Shown: in pieces, positions 17,733-27,311 of the stretch
How positions within the stretch are numbered: the first letter of the stretch is position 1
Layout of the letters: each line of letters opens with the position of its first letter
Assembly (NCBI RefSeq): GCF_900107535.1
Contig: NZ_FNRA01000003.1
Span: 372,001-436,000 of the forward strand
Reading direction: 5' to 3'
Source: Pedobacter hartonius
GTDB lineage: Bacteria > Bacteroidota > Bacteroidia > Sphingobacteriales > Sphingobacteriaceae
Length of the DNA stretch: 64,000 nt
Made by a program: the position numbers and the translations under genes
The notes under the pieces: generated by a model
Databases searched by the model: none
What the model saw: the letters and a program-made list of their open reading frames with translations, nothing else
What the model was told of the DNA's origin: nothing

Positions 17733-17981
17733 ATTGAAATTAATATTTATTTACAAAAGTATCACGAAAACATATAAATCCGGTACTACATCGACACTGC
17801 CAGATCAAATTATAGCTGTAACATCAAAAACAATAATACAACGTTAACAATCTGCTATTTACGACTAATAATCGCCGTTTCCTGCTGATTTTGCGAATTC
17901 TTTAACTAATTTAACATGCACATTTAGTCAGCTATTCCTATAGATTTGATGAACTGAACAAATGATCAACGTCTAACCAAA

Positions 17982-20903
17982 ATGAAGAAAATCATTTTTA
18001 TGATTATTTTTTGCCCTATATTATTCAGCACGGCATTTGCACAGCCCAACATTGGCCTGCCGGCTATAAAAAATTATAAAAGTGCTGATTACAATGCTGC
18101 AACGGAGATCTGGGACCTGATACAGGATAACCGGGGAATCTTGTATCACGCAAATAACGACGGCCTCCTGACTTTTGACGGCAATTACTGGAAGCTGTAT
18201 GCAATGCCAAACAGAACGCCTGTGAAATCCCTGGCAATTGATGATGACGGCAGGATCTATGTGGGCGGGCAGGACGAACTCGGATATTTCTTTCCCGATA
18301 AAAGAGGCGTATTAAAATTCCACTCCCTCAAACACCTCCTTCCCCTGAAAGCCAGGCAATTTGCAGATATATGGAACATCGTCATTTCCAAAAACGGAAT
18401 CTTCTTCCGTACAGTAGAAGCCATTTTTCAGCTAAAAAATAACCGGATCAGGGTTTTTGACACCGTTGGTGGCTGGCGGACCCTCAGTGTAGCAGGAACA
18501 GAAGTATTCGCTGTGGACAGGGGCAGCGGACTGCTGATCATCAGAGATGAGAAATGGCAGCCCTTCAGCAGGGTACAAACCAAGACGCTTCAGGTCAACG
18601 GAATCCTGGATTATAAAGAAGATACCCTGTTGGTCAGCACCGCTAAAAACGGGCTCTACAGCCTAACGCGTTCCGGTATCGTCAAAAAGAACACCGGGGC
18701 CGACGATTTATTCCATCATGATTTGATCAACTGTTCAAAAAAGATAGCTAATGACCGCTATGCTATAGGTACATCAGCAAATGGCCTTTTCATCCTGGAT
18801 CAAGAGGGTAAGCTCATCCAGCGCTTCTCTACCGCGGAAGGGCTTCAGAATTCGAATGTGCTTGGCATCCTGTCAGACCATAATCAGAACATCTGGCTGG
18901 GCCTGGAAAATGGAATCTCTTTTATCAATTACAATACGGCAATTAAACATATCCATCCCGTAAACAAAATTCAGAGCGTCAGCAATGCAGTCAGGATTTT
19001 TGAAGGCAAACTGTATATTGGTACTTCCAACGGTCTGTACAGTACAGCGCTCGACTTCTCAAAAAAAGACCTGAGTACCAGCAAGGGTCTGTTCAGCCAG
19101 GTTGAGAATACCCGTGGAGAAGTATTCAGCCTGACTGAGACCGATCACCGGCTGTTACTGGCCCACGAGGATGGTGCACATGTGATCAAAGGCAATACTG
19201 CATTTCCGGTGATGACCAAACAGGGCGTATGGGGATTTAAACCTTTCCCTCCGGGAGACGACATCATTGCAGGTACCTACACCGGGCTGGAAATACTGAG
19301 GGATAACCAGGGTAAATTGCAGGAAGCCGGGAAAATTGACGGCATCTACGAATCGCTAAGCAATATTTTGGTTGAAGACAGCTGTACGGTATGGGCTTCT
19401 CACCCATTCCGGGGAATATACAGGATTAAAATTTCTGCCGACCGGAAGAAGGTGCTCAGCGTAAAGAATTTTACAACGGCTGACGGATTGCCCTCCAAAT
19501 TGCATAATCACGTTTACCTCATCAGGAATAAGATACTGATCACGACCGAGAAAGGAATATATGAATTTGATAAGGGCCGGAATACAGTAGTTCCATCTTC
19601 ATTTTACAAATCCCTGTTCAAACAGGATGCAGTGGAATATCTGACAGAAGACCTTCACCATAATATCTGGTTCGTGAGCAATCACCGGGTCGGCGTAGTT
19701 GATTTCAGTAAAACCTCAGCTCAGCAGGCTTATTTCCAGATCTACTTTCCGGAACTCACTGCACAAACGGTAAAAGGGGATGAATTTATCTATCCTTACA
19801 ATGATGACAATATTTTTATTAGCTCCGGTGACGGCGTTTTCCATTTGAACTATGCTAAGTATGTGGCATCAAAAACGCAGCTGAAAGTATTGCTGAGTTC
19901 AGTGAAAGCTATTGCGGAAAAGGACAGCCTGATATTTGGAGGTTATTTTTCTCCTGATTATTCCGGTATTTCCGGCAGGAAGAACAAATAGGTAACAGAC
20001 CTGCCAAACCAGTGGAACTCCTTCCATTTTGAGTACTCTTCCACGCTGTCGGCACAGAACAGCCCGATCGAGTTTAGCTACAAACTGCTGGGCTTTGATG
20101 AAAGCTGGTCTGGCTGGTCGCCCAGAACTGAAAAAGACTACACCAACCTGGCCTCAGGGAGGTACACGTTCTCCGTCAGGGCAAGAAACAATGTAGGGAA
20201 AGCATCGTCTGCAGTTAGTTATACTTTTATAGTGAATCCTGCATGGTATGAAACCATCTGGGCCTACCTGATATACCTTATACTCGCCGCCTGTCTGGTA
20301 TACGGTATCCTGATCTGGCAAAAAAAGAGGTTTGCGCTTCATCAGCAAAAACATGAAGAGGAACAGGCAAAACTGAATTATCTGTATAGTTTAGAGCTGG
20401 ACAGAAACGAAAAAGAGATCATCACCCTGCAAAAAGAAAACCTGGAGGCAGAACTGCAATTTAAAAACAAAGAACTGGCCACGGTAACGATGCATTTGGT
20501 AGAACGGGGAGGCATACTGGTGAATATCAAACAGGCTTTACTGACGATGATGAAAAAGACCAGCATTTCAGATCCCGAACATGAGTTCCGTAGTGTCTTC
20601 AGGATACTGGATGAGATCGAGAAAAGAGCTGACGACTGGAGTCAGTTTGCGATTTATTTTGACCAGGTACACAACAATTTCCTGTCCATATTAAAAACCA
20701 AATATCCTGCTCTGAGCTCCACGGAACTGAAACTATGCGCTTACTTACGTCTTAACCTCAGCTCTAAGGAGATTGCACAGCTCATGAATATCTCTCTGAA
20801 GGGCGTGGAGATCAGCAGGTACCGTATCCGTAAAAAACTAGAGCTTTCAACAGAGATAAATCTATATGATTTCTTAATCAGGATTACACAGAACCCTGCT
20901 TAA
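17982..20903 (+). pseudogene. Propeller sensor / Y_Y_Y / LuxR-HTH regulator interrupted by an in-frame TAG
   Basis: One reading frame of 973 codons is broken only by TAG at 19989-19991 (codon 670). Before it are a signal peptide and a repeated beta-propeller sensor (two-component-regulator-propeller type, ~25-660, with repeats such as NIWLGLENGISF). After it the same frame continues with a Y_Y_Y domain (FSYKLLGFDESW, LASGRYTFSVRARN), a membrane helix (WAYLIYLILAACLVYG), a coiled coil, and a LuxR-like HTH (LSSTELKLCAYLRL, SSKEIAQLMNIS). Such one-component regulators read extracellular glycans and bind DNA near the membrane. A CAG to TAG change would explain the break. Without readthrough the DNA-binding half would not be attached to the sensor. 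A sequencing error is possible. An internal ATG at 20232 could start a sensorless fragment. Confidence 0.85.
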
Positions 20904-21166
20904 TCTGTCACATAGATTTCCCCGTTAACTTCCTGACGAAAAGCTCTTATATAGATTGTTCCAGTTAATGGAGCGTTAAAATCAATTTTTATAGGTGGAC
21001 AGCCCCCTGCGGGTATAAAATTTCGGATTGCAAAATTTGATAGCGTTAATATAAACATTAAAAAGAGATTTAATCTGTCCTTATTCTTTTTTTTATCAAA
21101 ATTTTAATAATTATTGTGTTGCAGCTAAGAGCATATACCGTGGGGAAGCCACATAAATACCTTACC

Positions 21167-21931
21167 ATGAAAATAACGATCACAAAAAACGAGGAAGAAT
21201 TCAATGTTACCGCAGCATGGCGGATAATTGCGCAGATGCTGGAGAAACCAAATGCGGTAATTGGGCTTTCTACAGGGCAAACTACTATTGATATGCACAG
21301 ACTCCTGAGCGAGATCCACGCGCAGTACCCTTTTGATGTTTCGGACATCACGCTTTTCAATGTAGATGAACTCACCAACCTGCCAAGGGAATATGCAGGC
21401 AGTTGTTATACCAGGATACTCCAACAGGTTGCAGCCCCTCTGGGAATCCCCGAAAGGAATTTCATCATGCCCCCCACCCTGTCTTACGACTTTGAAAAGG
21501 AATGCCTCCTATTTGAAAAGCGCCTGCTGGAACGCGGAGGTGCAGACCTCCAAATGCTGGGTATAGGCACCAATGGACATATAGGCATCAACCAGCCCGG
21601 TACACCCTTCGAAAGCGAAACATGGGTAGCTGCACTGGATCCTGACCTTGAAGCCCGTGTCTGCCGGGAGACACAGCTTAAGCAGGGAACAAAACCAGGT
21701 GGCTTAACGAGGGGAATCAAAAACATCATGCATACCCGGAAGGTCATCCTTATTGCAAAAGGCAGCCATAAGGCGTCAATCATTGCACAGGCTGTGCTCG
21801 GCCCCGTGACCACCGATATTCCGGCTTCCGTGCTTCAGCTGCACCCAAACTGCGAGATCCTGGTTGATGCAGAGGCCGGTGCAGAAATTGCCGCCTATGC
21901 AGAGCAACGCGGATACAGTTTCCGGGGATAA
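21167..21931 (+). CDS. nagB: Glucosamine-6-phosphate deaminase-like protein
   Basis: A 254-residue NagB/6-phosphogluconolactonase-fold protein that would convert glucosamine-6-phosphate to fructose-6-phosphate and ammonia. Motifs: GLSTGQTT (phosphate loop), FNVDELTNLPREYAGS with the catalytic Asp, and LGIGTNGHIGINQPGT with the His of the active site. An upstream ATG at 21116 would add 17 residues; ATG 21167 matches the usual NagB start MKI and is chosen. It is convergent with the chitinase gene, so the group looks devoted to chitin-derived amino sugar. A second, more divergent nagB lies at 60831. Confidence 0.88.
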   Translation: MKITITKNEEEFNVTAAWRIIAQMLEKPNAVIGLSTGQTTIDMHRLLSEIHAQYPFDVSDITLFNVDELTNLPREYAGSCYTRILQQVAAPLGIPERNFIMPPTLSYDFEKECLLFEKRLLERGGADLQMLGIGTNGHIGINQPGTPFESETWVAALDPDLEARVCRETQLKQGTKPGGLTRGIKNIMHTRKVILIAKGSHKASIIAQAVLGPVTTDIPASVLQLHPNCEILVDAEAGAEIAAYAEQRGYSFRG

Positions 21932-21942
21932 TCCAATTGAAC

Positions 21943-23088
21943 TTACTTTAAAGTCTTGTTTACCGCATCCAGCAAATACTCCTTTTTATCACTGGAGTAC
22001 TCCCAGAACATTACACCGCCCATATGTTTCTTTTTTACATATTCGGCTTTGCGCTGTACCGACCATTCGTCATCAAAGGAAATAAACTGCCGCGTGGTGG
22101 CATTATACAGATAGGGCGCCATGGCGTCCTTATCCCTGAAATATTTAAATCCGTTCTTGTTTACCAGACTGTCTTTCAGCATGGTATAACCTCCGCCCTC
22201 TGTCTTGCCGGCAGTTTTGATGCCCAGTCCGTTCTGCGTATTTTCTTCCACAAGGGAAGAACGGCCGTAAAATGCCAAACCCATTACCAGTTTGCTGGCA
22301 GGCACACCAGCGGCCATATATTCGGAAACAGTTTTATCGGCATTGTCTTCACCCTGGTATATTTTGGAAGGATAAAGATTGGTATGGTGCACAGAGATGC
22401 CCAGGCTGTCCTGGAAGTAATCATAGGTCATCAGGTTAATGTAATTGAGGTAGGCCTGTGCCTTTCCCATTTCGGTCAGGTCTAAAAATCTTTTAAACCC
22501 TCCCACGGCTGTGCTGAGCAGGAGTTTTTTACCTGTTTGTTTCTCCATGCGGTCCAGTTCCTCACGCAGGTCCCGGAACATCAGTGTATAATTTTGTTTA
22601 TCCCCGGGGCGGAACTTATTCCCGACGCCTACCTGGGCAGGGTATTCCCAGTCAATATCTACTCCGTCAAGGTTGTACTGCCTGATGATGTCAACGGCAC
22701 TTGCGGCAAAAGCCCTGCGTGAGGTATCGGAAAGAACAGCATCAGAGAAATTACCGCTCCATGCCCAGCCTCCAATAGAGATCATGATTTTAAGGTCAGG
22801 ATTTTTCTTCTTCAGCAGGTTTAGATTTCTAAAGTTCGTAGAGTCTGTTTTCAGGTTTGTAAGCCAGGCACGGTTGTGCCGAACGTCAACAAAAGCATAA
22901 TTGATATGGGTAAGCTTACTGGCATTGACCAGGGTGGTATCGATCAGGCCCCTGTAACCGCCGACATAACCAATAACAACGTATTTCTTTGGTGTTGATT
23001 TTTGGGCATAGGCAGGATTGATCCCGCTGAAAAGCAGCATACAGGAAAGTGCTATTGATGATACCGTAATTTTTAAAAGGTTTTTCAT
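21943..23088 (-). CDS. GH18 chitinase, secreted
   Basis: A 381-residue glycoside hydrolase family 18 protein with signal peptide (cut near AYAQK). The catalytic signature LDGVDIDWEYP (DxxDxDxE, with the acid/base Glu) is intact. SIGGWAWSGNF, GVPASKLVMGLAFYGR and the C-terminal MGGVMFWEYSSD are also typical. It should hydrolyse beta-1,4-GlcNAc linkages in chitin or related polymers by substrate assistance. Only a single catalytic domain is present, without carbohydrate-binding module or T9SS tail, so it is probably periplasmic or surface-linked. It precedes the NagB-like deaminase in a convergent pair. Confidence 0.94.
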   Translation of the reverse strand: MKNLLKITVSSIALSCMLLFSGINPAYAQKSTPKKYVVIGYVGGYRGLIDTTLVNASKLTHINYAFVDVRHNRAWLTNLKTDSTNFRNLNLLKKKNPDLKIMISIGGWAWSGNFSDAVLSDTSRRAFAASAVDIIRQYNLDGVDIDWEYPAQVGVGNKFRPGDKQNYTLMFRDLREELDRMEKQTGKKLLLSTAVGGFKRFLDLTEMGKAQAYLNYINLMTYDYFQDSLGISVHHTNLYPSKIYQGEDNADKTVSEYMAAGVPASKLVMGLAFYGRSSLVEENTQNGLGIKTAGKTEGGGYTMLKDSLVNKNGFKYFRDKDAMAPYLYNATTRQFISFDDEWSVQRKAEYVKKKHMGGVMFWEYSSDKKEYLLDAVNKTLK

Positions 23089-23152
23089 TTATTTTATTGT
23101 TTTTTGTCTTCAGCCTGCCTTCAGCGGTTAATTGTTAGATAAAGCCAGAGAA

Positions 23153-24325
23153 TTAAAGTTTTAATCTTATTCTTCGTTTTTCCATGAGCCCCACCAGCGC
23201 GATCAGGATAAATGATATCGCAAATGAACGGATCAGGCCCGCGGCACCGGTATTCAGGAACAAGGGATAGTGTACATGGAATAAACGCATGATAAATACC
23301 TGAAAATATGGCATGAGGTAACAGGTAAGTGTGCTGGTTCCTGCCGGGGCAATCCATTTAAACCAGTCTTTCTTTCCCTGAATATCAATGAGGTAAATAG
23401 CCAGTTCAAAAAACAAAATTGTAATGCCGCTACAGATAAATACCCAGGCCGGAGTAGAATGTATTTTTGAGATCCCTCCTGCAAAAGGCCTGACAAACAA
23501 ACCTGCAGCAATTAAAGTCAGGCCTAGTACAGTAAAGATGGCCCATAAACGTTGCGTTTTACCGATTCCGGTCAGCCAGGCATAAATGCCGGATATCACG
23601 ATCCCTCCCATGGTTAAGGTGACCGGGGCGCCATCTCCTATCAGCCAGATGGGTCCCTGTAGTATCCCCATATGTACGGCAATGTTGATCGCTGCAAATA
23701 TAATCCAGAATAGAATCAGCAGGCTCAGTTTTCCCTTACTGATCAGATAAAGAATGGCACAGACCAGGTATGACCAGCCGATGATCCCTAAAATACCCCA
23801 CCAGGAAGGCCTCATCCAGGTTGTTGCTTCGGCGCTGCCGCCTTTGTAGATTACAGCCATGATGATCAGCAGCAAGATGCCTGTTCCGATGAATATATAC
23901 TTCTTTGTTTTGTTCATCGCTTCCGGGTAATCCAGCCAGATCAGGAAAAAGCTGAAAGTTATGGTCAGTGCCCATACGGCTTTCGGTAATGTAGCGGCCG
24001 GGCTATAATCTTCCAGGTTCACATGGTAAAAACCTATGATCAGCAATGCGGCGCTGCGCGTAAGGATATACAACAGTATGCTGATAAAAGACTCCCCTTT
24101 TTTTATCTTATTGTTAATGGCAAAAGGAAGGGACAAACCTACAATAAAAAGAAATGCCGGAAAGATCGTATCGGCAAAGCCCATCGCATCTGCACTGGCC
24201 TCTGCATGATCTATCCATAAGGGAACATTCTTCACTCCGTTTGATTCATTTACAAAGATCATCAGGAACATGGTTACCGCCCGGAGGACATCGATGGATA
24301 GCAGGCGCTTTGGTAGTTGTTGCAT
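23153..24325 (-). CDS. NagX-like (HGSNAT/DUF5009) membrane acyltransferase family protein
   Basis: A 390-residue integral membrane protein with about ten to eleven helices. The N-terminus LPKRLLSIDVLRAVTMFLMIFVNE and FADTIFPAFLFIVGLSLPFA are typical of the COG4299 family related to heparan-alpha-glucosaminide N-acetyltransferase. In other bacteria the NagX relative is found in GlcNAc loci, and the neighbouring chitinase and deaminase agree with that. Its exact substrate is not shown; transmembrane acetylation or amino-sugar transport have been suggested for the family. It lies 64 bp before the chitinase on the same strand, so they may share a transcript. Confidence 0.85.
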   Translation of the reverse strand: MQQLPKRLLSIDVLRAVTMFLMIFVNESNGVKNVPLWIDHAEASADAMGFADTIFPAFLFIVGLSLPFAINNKIKKGESFISILLYILTRSAALLIIGFYHVNLEDYSPAATLPKAVWALTITFSFFLIWLDYPEAMNKTKKYIFIGTGILLLIIMAVIYKGGSAEATTWMRPSWWGILGIIGWSYLVCAILYLISKGKLSLLILFWIIFAAINIAVHMGILQGPIWLIGDGAPVTLTMGGIVISGIYAWLTGIGKTQRLWAIFTVLGLTLIAAGLFVRPFAGGISKIHSTPAWVFICSGITILFFELAIYLIDIQGKKDWFKWIAPAGTSTLTCYLMPYFQVFIMRLFHVHYPLFLNTGAAGLIRSFAISFILIALVGLMEKRRIRLKL

Positions 24326-24452
24326 CTAACAAAACTAACCTTTGGAGTCTTTCCAACCAAATAAAAAAGGCACTACATTACCACTACGGAAAAGAAAAAA
24401 ACGGAATAGTTCTATGAAAAAGGAAGGATTACACAGGGTGATATTAGATCGT

Positions 24453-24941
24453 TTAATTTTGCCCGGAAGCCACAGTAACCACTTTCAGATGGGTTTGTTT
24501 TTCAATAAAGCTGAGCATTCGCTGCATATCTGAGATCCTGGTGTTTACCTTAATCACTACAGCCTGTACTTCATATGCGTTACCGGTAAATCTGAGCACA
24601 TCATAACCCAGGCCTTTTGCATAGTACAGGTGCTCAAAGTCTTCGAGATCAATCTGCACATCATCATCCCAGGGAAAGAAATATACAACTTTAAACTCGT
24701 TGATATCGTTAATCTCAATCTTGCTGGAAAAACGCGCAAGGAGAATATAAAACGTCAGCATGCCAATAGGAAGGTTCATCATCAGATAAGTCAGGTCAGT
24801 TTGACGGAGCAAACCAAGGCCCAGTAATAATGTAGGAATAATTATTAACAGGTACACGTTAAATGGATAACCTGACCCAAATTCCGGATATGGAGCATGA
24901 TCTGCCAATACTGATGAGAGTTTAGTTAAATGTACAAACAA
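24453..24941 (-). CDS. Two-helix membrane protein with cytoplasmic C-terminal domain
   Basis: A 162-residue protein of no family I recognise. Two hydrophobic segments at about residues 29-45 and 50-70 (VYLLIIIPTLLLGLGLL and YLMMNLPIGMLTFYIL) are followed by a soluble ~90-residue domain of beta-rich look ending in SFIEKQTHLKVVTV. The layout resembles small bacterial PH-like-domain proteins, but that is only an impression. It lies 55 bp downstream of another small membrane gene on the same strand, so the two are likely co-transcribed. Confidence 0.55.
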   Translation of the reverse strand: MFVHLTKLSSVLADHAPYPEFGSGYPFNVYLLIIIPTLLLGLGLLRQTDLTYLMMNLPIGMLTFYILLARFSSKIEINDINEFKVVYFFPWDDDVQIDLEDFEHLYYAKGLGYDVLRFTGNAYEVQAVVIKVNTRISDMQRMLSFIEKQTHLKVVTVASGQN

Positions 24942-24996
24942 ATTAACTAATTCCGATCAATTTAAAAGCGTAAAGATAATTTTGCTTAGGTAAAGA

Positions 24997-25272
24997 CTAC
25001 GGTTTAAAATGAAGGTCATAAAAATACCTGGTACTGTAGAGGGGGATAAACAGTTTACTGAAATCTTCCCGTCTGATCAGTCCCATTGCAAGCAACCTGT
25101 AACCGGTAATGAATGGCCGGTAAATGCAGACATACAACAGGAGTCCGGCCCCGAATACCCAGGTTAGTCCAAGCTGAAGAAAGATTAAAAGCAATGGTAT
25201 TGGCAAAATGATCTGAAGGTAGTAGTACAATAATCTCATATCGTTTTGATTTAGCTGGTATGATCTGGTCAT
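24997..25272 (-). CDS. Small hydrophobic membrane protein
   Basis: A 91-residue protein with two closely spaced hydrophobic segments (LQIILPIPLLLIFLQLGL and WVFGAGLLLYVCI) and a basic, aromatic C-terminus ending in YFYDLHFKP. No family recognised. It is upstream of and in line with the 162-residue membrane protein, suggesting a two-gene operon of unknown role. Confidence 0.5.
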   Translation of the reverse strand: MTRSYQLNQNDMRLLYYYLQIILPIPLLLIFLQLGLTWVFGAGLLLYVCIYRPFITGYRLLAMGLIRREDFSKLFIPLYSTRYFYDLHFKP

Positions 25273-25368
25273 AAACTTATAGATTCAAGCCCGTACGATG
25301 AAATATATTACACCAATGTTCATTTTACTGGGACGAACTATATAATTATGCCAAAAAAGCCAAAAAAT

Positions 25369-25402
25369 AAAAAGCCAATGCCGTTTACAGCATTAGCTTT
25401 TT
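25369..25402 (-). terminator. Terminator after the cytochrome c gene
   Basis: Imperfect stem AAAAAGCCAATGC / GCATTAGCTTTTT, with one mismatch in 13 bp and an 8-nt loop. It gives a U-run on the minus strand and lies 23 bp after the cytochrome stop codon. Confidence 0.75.
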
Positions 25403-25424
25403 AAAATTTAATCAGATGATTTCG

Positions 25425-25826
25425 CTATTTCTTTAGCGAAAGAATATATTTCACGATTTTTTTTGCATCCGGAGAGGTGATACCCGGATGAGGTGTCATA
25501 GGAATTTGTCCCCATTTACCGCTGCCTCCGTTGATGATCTTCTGCGACAATGCCGTCACATTTGCATCCGTCATCGGATAGGTTTGCGCTATAGTTATGT
25601 AAGCGGGTCCAACCATTTTATTTTCCAGGCTGTGACAGCCCATACAATCTGATTTGGAAATCAGCATTTTCCCGGCTTCAATATCCTTCTTGCCGGCAGC
25701 TGAACGGGTTGTAGTGGTAACTTTAGTAACTGTCTTAGCAGTTTTTTTTGTTTGGGAAAATACCGCATCATTACTGCCCAGTACTGCAATAAAAAGACAA
25801 CAGGAAAAAATAAACTTTAGCTTCAT
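25425..25826 (-). CDS. Exported class I cytochrome c
   Basis: A 133-residue c-type cytochrome: signal peptide MKLKFIFSCCLFIAV, a Thr/Lys-rich linker, then one haem domain with SDCMGCHS (CxxCH) and distal Met in QIPMTPHP. An upstream in-frame start at 25910 would overlap the ridA gene and bury the signal peptide; the ATG at 25826 is chosen. It probably accepts electrons in the periplasm from the sorbosone-dehydrogenase-like protein encoded at the head of this run of four genes. The distance from ridA is 31 bp. Confidence 0.88.
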   Translation of the reverse strand: MKLKFIFSCCLFIAVLGSNDAVFSQTKKTAKTVTKVTTTTRSAAGKKDIEAGKMLISKSDCMGCHSLENKMVGPAYITIAQTYPMTDANVTALSQKIINGGSGKWGQIPMTPHPGITSPDAKKIVKYILSLKK

Positions 25827-25857
25827 GTAAAATTGATCAACAGAATTAAAATACGAC

Positions 25858-26331
25858 TTAGATATATGCGATACAGTCCATCTCCACCAGAGAATCTCCC
25901 GGAACGCCACCTTTAGCTACGGCAATAGTGGTACGTACAGGAGGATTCTTTCCAAAACGGCCTTTATAAACTTCGTTCATGCCTTTGTAATCAGCAATAT
26001 CATTAAGAAATACGGTCACCTTTACCACTTTTTCCATAGATGAACCTGCTTTGATCAGTTCACTTTCCAGTTCTTTCAATACAATATCAGTATGTGCTCC
26101 AATGGTGAAGGGGGCAACGTGGGCACCTTTACCAGCGATAAAAATCATGTTTCCAAGTTTAGTATGACCTGAAAACAATGGAACGTCATCCATTTTAGTG
26201 ATGTTGCCTGCTTCTTTTTCCGGTGCTGAATCATTCGCGCTTGCAGTTGAACTTGCAAATAATCCGAATCCTGTAACACCAACAGCAGATAATAATAATT
26301 TTTTTAGTGCAGATCTTCTTTCTGTTCTCAT
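25858..26331 (-). CDS. RidA family protein with a Tat-type signal peptide
   Basis: A 157-residue protein. Residues 1-~33 are a twin-arginine-like leader (RTERRSALKKLLL, hydrophobic core, TASA). The rest is a full RidA/YjgF domain: GNMIFIAGKGA, VVKVTVFLNDIADYKGMNEVY, PPVRTTIAV with the key Arg, and VEMDCIAYI. RidA proteins hydrolyse reactive enamines/imines in the cytosol; here the leader implies a periplasmic place. It sits between an SMP-30 lactonase and a cytochrome c gene, in a run of four exported redox-type proteins. Its substrate may therefore be an oxidation product of that pathway, which is inference. Confidence 0.87.
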   Translation of the reverse strand: MRTERRSALKKLLLSAVGVTGFGLFASSTASANDSAPEKEAGNITKMDDVPLFSGHTKLGNMIFIAGKGAHVAPFTIGAHTDIVLKELESELIKAGSSMEKVVKVTVFLNDIADYKGMNEVYKGRFGKNPPVRTTIAVAKGGVPGDSLVEMDCIAYI

Positions 26332-26361
26332 TTGATTTAGGGTTTAATGATTATATTCATG

Positions 26362-27294
26362 TTATTTACTATTCTTAGTTCTGAGCCATTCACGTCCGGG
26401 TTTGTCTACACGGAACGTTTCTATATTACCCTGGTCCTGCAAAGTGACGTACATCGTACGCCCGTCTTTGCCCCCAAAGGCTACGTTGGTAGGTTTCTTT
26501 CCTATTAATACGATCTCCTGTAAAATTTTTCCATCAGGAGAGATCTTAGCCACTACACCTTTTCCGTATCTGGCCTGATAAATATTGCCATCCACGTCAA
26601 CACGCAGTCCATCCATTCCAGGATCAGGAAACTGCATCACCAGGTGCTTATTGCTGATGCCGCCGTCAGGAGAAAGATCATACGCCCATAACTTTGGATT
26701 TTCATTGACATACAATGTTTTGTTATCAGGACTTACATCAATGCCGTTCACTATACCCATACTATCCAGCAAAGTAAACTTTCCATCCGTATCAATACGC
26801 CAGATCCTGCCAGTGCCGGCTTTCCAGTTCGGATCACTTGCATATAAACGGTCTTTATCATCAATTGCAATGTCATTCGGCTGGCTCATCCGCCCTTCAT
26901 GCGCAAAAACACTTATCTTTTTGGTAGACATGTCCACCTTCAGAATGTTGTGCATCTTGTAATCGGCTATCAGCATGTTTCCATGACTGTCAAACCTGAT
27001 ACCGTTCCCAACACTTCCTTCCGGTAATTCAAGAAATATCCCGGCTTTGCCCTTAGGCGTCACGATCCCGACCGTACCCTCACGGGCATAGTTTACGGCG
27101 TACAGGTTTCCCTTTTTATCTACTCCGGGGCCTTCACAACCAATTGTAAAACTGTGAATAGGTGTCAGAACAGATGATGTGAACAATCCTGCAGCCGGCG
27201 CCTGCGCGTTGGCGGTCATTGAAAAACCAAGACAAACGGAGAGAACTGACAATTTTTGAGTGCGTATGAACAGGAAACTATTATTTTTAAGCAT
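26362..27294 (-). CDS. SMP-30/gluconolactonase family protein, exported
   Basis: A 310-residue six-bladed beta-propeller with signal peptide (cut near ANAQA). Family marks: GCEGPGVDKKGNLYAVNY, GNGIRFDSHGNMLIADY, QPNDIAIDDKDRLYASDPNW, GIDVSPDNKTLYVNE and DGLRVDVDGNIYQARYG. Metal-binding Glu, Asn and Asp positions are present. Members hydrolyse sugar lactones. It follows the sorbosone-dehydrogenase-like gene after 17 bp. It would open the lactone made by oxidation of an aldose, so the pair reads as a periplasmic sugar oxidation module. Confidence 0.88.
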   Translation of the reverse strand: MLKNNSFLFIRTQKLSVLSVCLGFSMTANAQAPAAGLFTSSVLTPIHSFTIGCEGPGVDKKGNLYAVNYAREGTVGIVTPKGKAGIFLELPEGSVGNGIRFDSHGNMLIADYKMHNILKVDMSTKKISVFAHEGRMSQPNDIAIDDKDRLYASDPNWKAGTGRIWRIDTDGKFTLLDSMGIVNGIDVSPDNKTLYVNENPKLWAYDLSPDGGISNKHLVMQFPDPGMDGLRVDVDGNIYQARYGKGVVAKISPDGKILQEIVLIGKKPTNVAFGGKDGRTMYVTLQDQGNIETFRVDKPGREWLRTKNSK

Positions 27295-27311
27295 GATACT
27301 ATTTGTATAAA

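Noticed and set aside
22024..22485. A 153-codon plus-strand frame
   Set aside because: Shadow of the chitinase gene.
25920..25945. A GGTACGTACAGG match to the GlcNAc operator core
   Set aside because: It lies in the coding sequence for the conserved PPVRTT of ridA and lacks the outer CG positions.
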